NCBI GenBank assembly: GCA_946699065.1
Contig: CAMPDV010000061.1
Coordinates: forward strand, 868,001-932,000
DNA: 64,000 nt
Origin: Loxodes magnus
Taxonomy: Eukaryota > Ciliophora > Karyorelictea > Loxodida > Loxodidae
Reading direction: 5' to 3'
The translations under genes and the position numbers were made by a program. Numbering within the stretch: the first letter of the stretch is position 1; every line of letters starts with the position of its first letter. Shown here piece after piece: positions 56,563 to 64,000 of the stretch. Below the pieces are notes generated by a model that saw only the letters and a list, made by a program, of their open reading frames with translations, was not told the DNA's origin and searched no databases.

Positions 56563-57298
56563 ATCTTTTTTAAATAAAACCTTACTTTAAATTAAATAGA
56601 TTTAACTATTTCTCATTTTTATCTTTAAAATATTTCATTATAACTTTAATTATTTACTAAACAATTTAAAATATAAAGTAAATTGAGATCGTGAAGATTC
56701 TGTAAATAACAAAATAATTTCATTTTTAAAAGAGAACCACAAAATGAATTAAATTTTTTTAAGTTGACAAAAAAATAAAAAAGGTGATTTTTCATTTGGT
56801 AAATTAATTTTGCTAGCAAGATCTGTTCAAAAATAATAGCTTTCTTTTATTCTTTCGAATATTTAGGTTTGAAAATATTAGATATCTATAAATATCTTCA
56901 AAAAGAGTGTTCATTTTTCAATTTGATATAAATGATATTTAAAGTAAAAAATAGGAATATCACTTACTATCTTTTACTTAGTTCTTTTATCATTTTCATA
57001 TGAACTATGACTGTTTCCTTGTAGTCTATTTTTTTGAATAAAATCATATTAAAAAATGTAGTTTCATTATTTTTATTTCTGTTTTACTTGAAAGTAATTA
57101 GTATCTTTGAGATATAAGTATTGAGAGATTATTTTACTTAAAATGTGCTAGATAATCCTAACCTAATATCCAATATCATTTGATTATATTTAATTTTCTA
57201 AAACGAATATAAAAGGATAGACTACTTTTACAAGTTTAGCTTTATGAATAAAATTGAGTAAGTAAACTTAAATAGAACTCTAATGATTATAATTAACA
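56563..57298. other. AT-rich intergenic
   Basis: About 735 bp before the tRNA-Ile gene. No supported feature was found. Confidence 0.4.
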
Positions 57299-57371
57299 GC
57301 TCTTGTAGCTTAGTGGTTAAAGCGCTGGTCTTATGAGCCAGAGATCGTGAGTTCGACCCTCACCAGGAGCA
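57299..57371 (+). tRNA. tRNA-Ile(UAU)
   Basis: A 73-nt cloverleaf with GCTCTTG paired to CAGGAGC with one G-T pair. The anticodon stem CTGGT/GCCAG holds the loop CTTATGA, giving anticodon TAT (reads AUA, isoleucine). The T arm carries GAGTTCGACCC (B box). It is single-copy in the window, with no intron. Confidence 0.93.
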
Positions 57372-58029
57372 CCTTTTACATTAAAATTTTAGATTAATTA
57401 GTTTTCTAAATATCTTGAAAATAAGAATTTTAATCATAAACTATACTTTCTAAGTAAAAATAACTAAAACGATAAATTTAATTATTTAGTTTCTATAAAT
57501 TAGACCGAAAAAAATCATCAGCTTCAAAAATAAAATATGGGAATAAGTTAAGAATCAGAGAATAAAAGAGATATTTGCGAAGAAAGATACTCATCTAATC
57601 TTAAAAAGGATTGTAGAATACAAAATAATGATTTTAATTTGTCTTAAAGAATCTTAAATTTAATAATTTATTAAAAAAATTTAACTTAATAAAGATAAGA
57701 TTATTTATAAAATAAGCAAATTAATTGAAAATAAAAATTTTATTAAATAAATCTAAAATATTCTAAAACCTGATAATGTCTAAAAAGATACCGTGAAATC
57801 CTAAATTTCCATTTTAATTTTTATAAAAAATTAAAATTGAATCAAGCACTTAATATATAAATAAGAAATTAAATATCCATTCCTATATAAGAAATAAATA
57901 TTTTGTAAAAGAGAAACATGTATTTTAGTTTCATTTTCTTTATTTATTTCTTGCTTAAAAATATAATTAAGATTGGTTTCACTAGTTAATTAATTCTTAA
58001 AGAAAAAAGCATATATTTTTTGCTTTAGT
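57372..58029. other. AT-rich intergenic
   Basis: About 660 bp, ending in the (TTTA)n tail of the next element, read on the opposite strand. Nothing else was recognised. Confidence 0.4.
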
Positions 58030-58366
58030 TAAATAAATAAATAAATTTCATTATAGAGCGTGTAGCACTCTCATTGGTGTGCAGCTCTTAAAAAAAAATG
58101 TTTCATACTGACAAGAATGTTTGCTACTGATAAAATTATTAGATACTGGTATAATTTTTCAGTACTGATAAAAATGTTCAATACTGATATAATTTAAGAA
58201 TACTCGTAATCTTATCTACTTGTTGGAGATCCAAGGACATGGCAGATTGTGTCTTATTGCCTCTCCAAAGCAGAGGACGACATGTGTCAATTATGGGTAC
58301 TTAACTTCCCCAACCTCTGATGAAGATGACCTTGTTGTTCACCCTTGAAGAACTTTGGCGGTTTTA
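58030..58366 (-). mobile_element. SINE-like repeat, family 2, copy 2
   Basis: A reverse-complement copy of the 34.5-kb element with one 5' module (CGCCAAAGTTCTTCAAGGGT on the minus strand), degenerate AGTACTGATA units, the shared hairpin (58049-58092) and a (TTTA)n tail. It is complete at both ends. Confidence 0.75.
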
Positions 58367-58449
58367 AAAAATAATATTAATAAATAATGATCTAAATTAA
58401 TTTTTCTATAAAATTAATTAATTAATTACAAACTTAAAAAATTTCACTT

Positions 58450-58734
58450 TCTAGGGACTGGAAAGAAGTTTCCAGTAAAACAACCCAGGATACTCTCTTG
58501 AAGCAGATCGCGAGGATATCCTTTTGGTAAATTAAATAAACTTTTGCCATGGAGCTCATAGCTATGGACTGGTTGGCTTCAATCAGCTAGCAAGAGTGGA
58601 TAACCAGAAAGATTTTGCTCACTTACTGAGATTGAATCTAACCATAACTTTCCGAGCGACAGAATAGTAACTTGACCTATTATAAAACTAGAAGATTTGA
58701 TCAAAAATCAACCTCATCTCATTCCATTTTTTTA
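58450..58734 (-). mobile_element. SINE-like repeat, family 1, copy d (diverged)
   Basis: A minus-strand copy clearly related to family 1 (AGGATATCC, CCATGGAGCTC, GGCTTCAATC) but much more diverged than the others. It sits next to the family 2 copy in the same orientation, the same family 1/family 2 order as at 34.0-35.0 kb. Confidence 0.6.
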
Positions 58735-59445
58735 ATAAATTTTTCTATAAAAAGATCTTCTTTCATTTCTTTATTAAAAATTCGCACATAAATATTAAAA
58801 AAAGGTTTTTTCCTTTTATATATCTATTTATTTTTTAAAAGACAACAAATTTTGAAGCATAAGAAAATAAATCAAAACTAAATTTTAATTCTAAGCAATT
58901 AAACACAAAACTTGGTAAAAAATTTAAATTAAACTTCTTTTTTATTCTATTTTTATAAAAAAGGTTTTAATAGATATCTTCATTAGTTAAGTATATTTAA
59001 ATCTTCATTTAGTTAAAATTTAGATTTTCTTTTTCATTGTGGCTGCTAGAAATAAAATAACTTTGGACAAACCTTCATATTATTATTTGAATTTCTTTCA
59101 TCATTAAAAAGTATTTAATTTTAAATAATTAGACTAATTAGATTCAATAAGCATGTATGTCTATTAATAGGAATTAGATAATACAATATAAAAGCATTTT
59201 TTTAAGTTTAAGTTAAATATTTCTTTAGCATATAAATTTAGATGTTTATTTTTAGTTATGTTTTCTAAAATAAAAAATATAGCTTATTAAAAATAATATT
59301 TTCAAATGAATGAAAATGCCTATAAAGCATAAAGAATTCTTTATAGAACTAGGTTAAAATGCTAGCATAGGTTTATTTTATTAAATTGAGATTTTATTAT
59401 AAGTATAAGTATAAGTTGTTAATGTTAGAAAAGTTTTCAATTCTA
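58735..59445. other. AT-rich spacer
   Basis: AT-rich DNA downstream of the minus-strand gag-like gene. No feature was recognised. Confidence 0.4.
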
Positions 59446-60318
59446 TCATGAACTGAATTTTTTACATCTTATCTACTTGTAGATGGGTTTATTAAACTGG
59501 TTTTCCTTCCAGCTTTGCAACACAGGTCTTTAGTTGCCTTGAGGGTAGCTTAATGCATTCTAAGTTTTAATTTTATAAATATATCCATTAGGGCTGCAAT
59601 ACATTTTGTCTAACCTTTCTTATTAAAGTCTTGCTCTAGCCCTTTGTGCTGCTAGGTAGTTCTGCTATAGTCGATATTACTTATTTCAATATTGCTATTG
59701 AACCTACCTGAATTTTTTGCACTGGCGAAACAAATGTCAGATGTTGCCGCATTGGAAACATTTCTTAACAGGTCTTTTTGTAGCCTACTTCTGAACATTG
59801 TGGCCGAGAGGCTGAACCGGTTCAATTTCCATCATAACTTACCTCACAGCTGGCACTGGATCATTTTAAATCTTCAGTACTGAGACCGTTTTCTAAATGT
59901 CGTCGATCCTGCCATTTGTTATTTTTTATTAACGGGACTACTCTTCAGTCATATTTCACATAACCTGTAGCTCCCGTTCGGAGTTGATAGCTCGTTGATC
60001 AGAAAGTTGAGCCTCCTTCTCAGCATAAACTCTGAGCTATTGCAGCTCCTATTTAAGTTTGGCAACCTCCTTGACTAAGTTCAAAGCCAACTATTTGTAG
60101 TCTATTTCTTCCTCTTCTTCAAGAAGGACTTAGTCAATGGCAAAGGAGCGAACTTACGTTTCTTATTATTCCTTAGGTTGCTCTTAGACCACTGAGGTAC
60201 TAGGTAAGTGCTAGATTCTTTTGCTTGGTTAAATTTGTACATTTTACTAGCCACTCTTCTACTCCTCCTTCTTGGCGGGAGCAGGATAAAAGCCTTTTCT
60301 TAATCCGGAACTTTACAT
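59446..60318 (-). CDS. gag/ORF1-like protein with perfect CCHC knuckle, intact
   Basis: A 290-residue frame starting MQSSGLRKGFYPAPAKKEEQ, after eight A and a G. GFYPAPAKKEE parallels GFYTTSAKKEK of the MVEGF subfamily. A coiled coil spans about residues 75-125 (LNLVKEVAKLKQELQQLRVY). The zinc knuckle is CFQCGNIWHLFRQC (CX2CX4HX4C) with the Trp encoded by TGA, followed by NGYIYKIKTQ. It is GC-richer than the other copies and uses many non-TAA Gln codons, so it may be the youngest or a selected copy. It ends at a TGA (59448). No pol gene was seen. Confidence 0.75.
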
Positions 60319-60399
60319 CTTTTTTTTGAGATTTTATTATTTAAATTATATCTAACTAGATCTTTTTGTTGTATTGATTTAATAATTAAAGCAAATTAA

Positions 60400-60716
60400 T
60401 TTAAATAGGGAGGAGATAAACTCATGTGTGAATCGACAAGAGCTTTGATAGAGGGAAGTACCTTGTTGTGTGAAGAACTGATAAAGAATCTTGACAGGAG
60501 ATAAGAAGAAGCTCAAGAATAAGAAATCAAGTAACAACTAGTTGAAAGACGTTCAGACTCTTAGATCTCCTGGGAAGCATTTCGATTATATCTCTTTAGA
60601 AAATATGGTAATTCAAAGTATGTTAACAGACGGAAGATTTTTGAAGAACAATTGAAGCTTTTAAAACTTTATAAAGAGCTACGTACCAGTGAGATGTCAC
60701 GCACTCTATAATCTTA
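60400..60716 (+). mobile_element. SINE-like repeat, family 4, copy 2
   Basis: It starts AATAGGGAGGAGATAAACTC and has TCAGACTCTTAGATCTCCTG. The shared hairpin AAAGAGCTACGTACC...CACGCACTCTATAAT is at 60669-60714. It begins about 80 bp upstream of the gag-like gene start, facing away from it. Confidence 0.7.
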
Positions 60717-60959
60717 AGTTTTTTAAATTCTTTAAAGAGAAATAGTTTTTTATAACAAGTTTAATTAAAAAAACGACTTTATTATGTTTAAAAATATTTA
60801 TTTAAATTAGTTAAAAAAGCCAAAATATTCAATTATATTTTAACTTTTTAAATCATAAAGCAGATCTTTTCAAAGTATAATATATATCTTTTAAAATAAA
60901 GTATCAATTAAAAAAAAATTTAATTCTCATATCTTAATTTAGTATATTTGATTGATTGA
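60717..60959. other. AT-rich spacer
   Basis: Short AT-rich interval between two oppositely oriented SINE-like elements. Nothing was recognised. Confidence 0.4.
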
Positions 60960-61388
60960 TTTATAAATAAATAAATAAAAATGATTATAGAGCGTGTAGC
61001 ACCTCATCGGCGTGCATCACTTTCAATATTAATATTTAATATTAAGAAAAATGTTCTCATGTTTATTGTTAAAATTCTAGAGGTTTGATGAGTCAAGTCA
61101 GCTCCTCCAAATGGGGAATCTTCTTATTAAAAATTATTCTTAAATCTTAAGTCAAATGCTTCAGTCTTCTTGAATAAGGTCCAAATAAAAATTAGTTATT
61201 AAGTCGGTAATTAGAAGGCCCGTCAGTCAAACTTTCATACGGCAAGAGAGAACCCTCGGGGTAAGCTAGGCATGTCTCAACAGAGCTTATACACCCTTCC
61301 CCGTGGTGACATCTAGTGCCAGATTACTCACAATGCAGTATACACTGCACTAGATTACCTACTAATTTTTCTGACACGGCCAACATTC
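60960..61388 (-). mobile_element. SINE-like repeat, family 3, copy 2
   Basis: A full-length copy closely similar to 47.75-48.18 kb through body, hairpin (60984-61020) and (TTTA)n tail. Differences are scattered substitutions (for example CGCGGCC versus CACGGCC), which suggests recent amplification. Confidence 0.75.
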
Positions 61389-62049
61389 ATTTTATTTATA
61401 TTATAATAAGCAATACAAATATATAAAAATAATAATAATTTTATACTTTTAATTAATTTTTAGTTTGTCTTACTAAAATACAAATTTATTTTCGATAAAA
61501 AATTTTTAAAAATTAGCATTAATAAAAAATATTAAAAGGAGGGATATTATGGTATTCAAGCATCATTAATTTTAAATTACATATTTCTTATTAAATTAAT
61601 TGTAGATGATTAAGTTGATTATTTTGAAAACATAAATGAATGTTAATTTATAACTTTAAGAAATATTATTTTTTAATTTATTACTTTACTTTCTAAAATT
61701 TTTTCCTCAAAATGATTTAAATTAATTTCTTTTCAAAATTGTATATTTATTTATCATCTAATGAAGTCTTCGCTTATTCAAATTTACAATCTTTCACTAA
61801 TATCTAATTCTTTCGTTTTAAATAGCATATTAAAAATTTGAAATTAATAATTGCTTTATTTTTATATTTTAAGAGCTAGCTATTTTGTTCTAACAAAATA
61901 GAGAAGCTTGAAGAAGAAAATATTTAAAAAGAGCTAATTTAATTTTTTAAAGCTATTACTTATATATTTTTAACTTATCTTCTAGTATAATTTTTTATAA
62001 TGAAATACTCGTTAACGATTTTAATAAATTATACTACTCGCATTTGTAG
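61389..62049. other. AT-rich upstream region of the nucleotidyltransferase gene
   Basis: About 660 bp of AT-rich leader. Nothing was recognised. Confidence 0.4.
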
Positions 62050-62826
62050 ATGGAATAAGTAGAACTAACTCCATAGTTTAAGTAGGAAGTTACATAGTTA
62101 ATACAAAATAAATTTTCTAAGGTTAAGGTGATTCATATTGCTCTTCTTGGCTCTTCTGGAAAGGGATTAAGATCGATAGGATCAGACTTTGATATTTAGG
62201 TAATGACAATGGATTAAGTTGATAACTATATCTTAGGAAGATCTTTTGAAAATAAAAAAGTAAAACTTAATTATAATGAAACGTAAATGGAAGGAATAGC
62301 TTTCGATTTAAGATTCGCTCTTGATAAAATAGCAGAGTCTAATCCAACTTTAATGGAAATTTTGAATGCTCCTGCAATTTATCAAACTGAGTTGAGTACC
62401 TAAGTTCTTGACTTAATAAGATAGTGCTTTCATCCAAAAACTATTCTTATAGCCCATTAAGGTCTGATAAAATAAAATATCAAAAAGAAGATAAATTAAG
62501 AGAAAAAATGCCCAGCTAAAATAGCAGCTGAGTGTATTTATTTAATTTTGCAAATAAGGAGCATCATTCAAAATTAAATTCCTGACTATAACATTAATGA
62601 TTTGATGCTTAAGTACTCATAAGATAATTTCGACTTATTTAATGAAGTGATTTAAGCAAGAAAATAAGATAAAAATCAAGAAATTCAGTTAAAGCCTGAG
62701 CTATTCCAAATTATCACTGATATTGCAAACCTGAAAAAAATCAACTTTAATTGGCATAGAGAAGAAGAATATATTTTAAGAGAAAAACTTGATGAATTGC
62801 TTTTGAGAAACGTAGAAAATTAGTGA
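62050..62826 (+). CDS. RlaP-like predicted nucleotidyltransferase
   Basis: A 258-residue frame starting MEQVELTPQFKQEVTQLIQN. Residues 27-50 hold IALLGSSGKGLRSIGSDFDI, the GS...SDxD signature of polymerase-beta-type nucleotidyltransferases. ESNPTLMEILNAPAIY at about residues 97-112 is the helix typical of the RlaP/PF10127 family (family knowledge, recalled and not searched). A helical region with CPAKIAAECIYLILQIRSII follows. The expected activity is nucleotidyl transfer, with substrate unknown. The stop used is TAG TGA at 62824. If that TGA is Trp, the frame continues coding-like (WYEIQTKLNDQQNQ) to a TGA at 63025. No internal TGA occurs before 62824. Confidence 0.75.
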
Positions 62827-63389
62827 TATGAGATTCAGACAAAATTAAATGATTAATAAAATTAAAAAATAATTACCTTTGTTTTGCTTCTAAGCAGATT
62901 AACTTTAAATAAATCGTTTTAGTTTAAACATTTATAGCAGTTATTAAATGATAGGCTGCATTAGTTACAATAAACAAAGGATATAATAATAAATAAATAA
63001 TAATTGAATAATAAGAAATATAATTGATATATAAAAAGGAATTTAAACTAAGTAAGCATTTTTTATATTTTGCATATAAAATTATATAAAAAGAAAGCTT
63101 AAATGAAAATTGATTGCTTAGATAGTATGGTTTAAAAATAGATTTAATCAACTTAGACATAAATCTATAACATTTTTATATAAATAATTAACTTAATTTT
63201 TAGCTTTAATTTCCTTTTCTAGTTATCATATTAAAAATTATGTTCTATTGAAAAATATTAAATTTTAATCTAAGATTTACTGATTTTCAGTTTTAAATTT
63301 TAGATTTTTAAGTTAAATAATATTTTATTATATCAAGCTTTTATTCAATCTATCTTTTAAAGTTGAAAAATATTATATTTAAATATGGA
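62827..63389. other. 3' flank of the nucleotidyltransferase gene
   Basis: The plus-strand frame stays open to 63027 and may be a C-terminal extension. A 78-residue hydrophobic standard-code frame on the minus strand (62924-63160) is its complement and probably chance. The rest is AT-rich. Confidence 0.35.
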
Positions 63390-63640
63390 AGAGAACAAAA
63401 GTTGTGAGAACTAGTTTGTAATATGAGCTTTTAATACTACATTGAGAGTAATATAGTACTAGATGCTCTCATGGATAAGAGTGTACAAGCTTGGAAAAGA
63501 CACGCCTAAATTGCCCGAGGGTTCTTGTTAGCGGTATGAAAATTTTATGGATGATATGCTCCTAATAAAAGGTTTCTAATAACTGCATAGAATCTTATAT
63601 TTGTTGTAAGGTGGAACGATCAATTTACTATATTTTAATT
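63390..63640. other. GC-richer island of unknown nature
   Basis: It contains GCTCTCATGGATAAGAGTG, GACACGCCTAAATTGCCCG and GGGTTCTTGTTAGCGG. It resembles the SINE-like bodies in base composition, but no shared hairpin or repeat tail was found. An RNA gene or an unrecognised retroposon is possible. Confidence 0.3.
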
Positions 63641-63847
63641 ATTTTATGGAATTTATTTTAGAAAATTGATACATTCGCAACAGATTCGAGATTATGATAA
63701 TAAGAAAATCCCCTTTTGAAAAAATCTAAATGTCTCATTTAATGGCTATACAACGAAAAGTTAATAAATGAGAACATTTTAATTAATATAATAATATATT
63801 AGCATTTCGTCTCCTTTATTTTATTTATCACGAATTAGAGTTTTTCA

Positions 63848-64000
63848 TCATAAGGAGGGCTTTGAGGATATATTCCTACGGTTTTCTGAGTCGTATACTC
63901 TGATAATTTACTTATTTAATCCTCTTAATAATGCTTGAAAATCAATGCAATATTATCATTTTTCAAATCTTCTCAGTGCATCAATAATTTTTGGAGATTC
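63848..64000 (-). CDS. partial gene with the gag-like C-terminal motif, runs off the window
   Basis: The last 50 residues of a protein: ESPKIIDALRRFEKWQYCID, then FQALLRGLNKQIIRVYDSEN, ending SKPSL with two consecutive TGA. The block LRxFExWQ...DFQAxxRGxNxQxIRxYDSE also occurs near the end of the gag-like copy at 48.3-49.0 kb. It is therefore probably another member, though a cellular gene is possible. The Trp is TGG or TGA at the homologous position. Confidence 0.5.

Noticed and set aside
42000-61400. LINE or LTR polymerase partner for the SINE-like repeats
   Set aside because: I looked for a YxDD box, integrase HHCC or DDE patterns in the longer open frames and saw none. The partner is presumably elsewhere.
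2289-62826. Bacterial, plasmid or mitochondrial origin
   Set aside because: Eukaryotic kinase, Kelch and RING proteins, nuclear-type tRNAs with B boxes and no CCA, SINE-like repeats and Gln=TAA/TAG all argue for ciliate nuclear DNA.

Overview
ORGANISM. The window is very AT-rich and the standard code gives only short, meaningless open frames. Read with TAA and TAG as glutamine and TGA as tryptophan, it gives long proteins with recognisable domains. The best evidence is a protein kinase at 40.1 kb: TGA falls on conserved Trp positions (TTRWMAPEL, GITLWEIA) and TAA/TAG on Gln. TGA also appears to end genes, so all three 'stop' codons are also sense codons. This matches a karyorelictean ciliate of the Loxodes type (Gln = TAA/TAG, Trp or stop = TGA). 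A Condylostoma-like code is the main alternative. Because TGA is ambiguous, most 3' gene ends below are uncertain.

LAYOUT. (1) 0-25 kb holds a tRNA-Glu, five identical tRNA-Ser(UGA) genes and four divergent members of one F-box-like/leucine-rich-repeat (LRR) family, at about 4.5-6.9, 9.2-11.2, 12.7-14.7 and 22.1-24.4 kb. In all four cases the LRR start faces away from a tRNA-Ser, so tRNA and LRR gene form a duplicated divergent pair. (2) 27.3-30.0 kb holds an intact 895-residue Gln-rich protein of unknown function. (3) 30-40 kb and 42-61 kb are packed with retroposon-like DNA. (4) 40-47 kb holds two kinase-Kelch paralogues: one intact, one a pseudokinase carrying a frameshift. (5) 52.7-54.2 kb holds a RING-finger protein gene with a probable 29-nt intron. 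(6) 57.3 kb holds a tRNA-Ile(UAU). (7) 62.05-62.83 kb holds a RlaP-like nucleotidyltransferase gene.

MOBILE DNA. Two kinds are interspersed. The first is a family of about ten gag-like or ORF1-like proteins of 200-300 residues, made of a basic N-terminus, a coiled coil, one CCHC zinc knuckle and a GxIYK-like tail. The clearest lie at 2.3, 16.2, 17.1, 19.0, 30.7-31.5, 43.3-44.3, 48.3, 51.6-52.4 and 59.4-60.3 kb. Most start A(6-9)ATGG, several are intact, and no reverse transcriptase or integrase was seen. The second is a set of SINE-like repeats of 280-520 bp in several unrelated families. Most share one 3' hairpin (about 40 bp, ending CTCTATAAT) followed by a (TTTA)n tail. Identical 3' ends on different bodies suggest mobilisation by one shared enzyme encoded elsewhere.

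HOW IT FITS TOGETHER. No operon-like logic is visible. The window looks like germline or repeat-rich nuclear DNA of a ciliate in which small families (tRNA-Ser/LRR, kinase-Kelch) expand by local duplication while retroposons fill the spaces between them.
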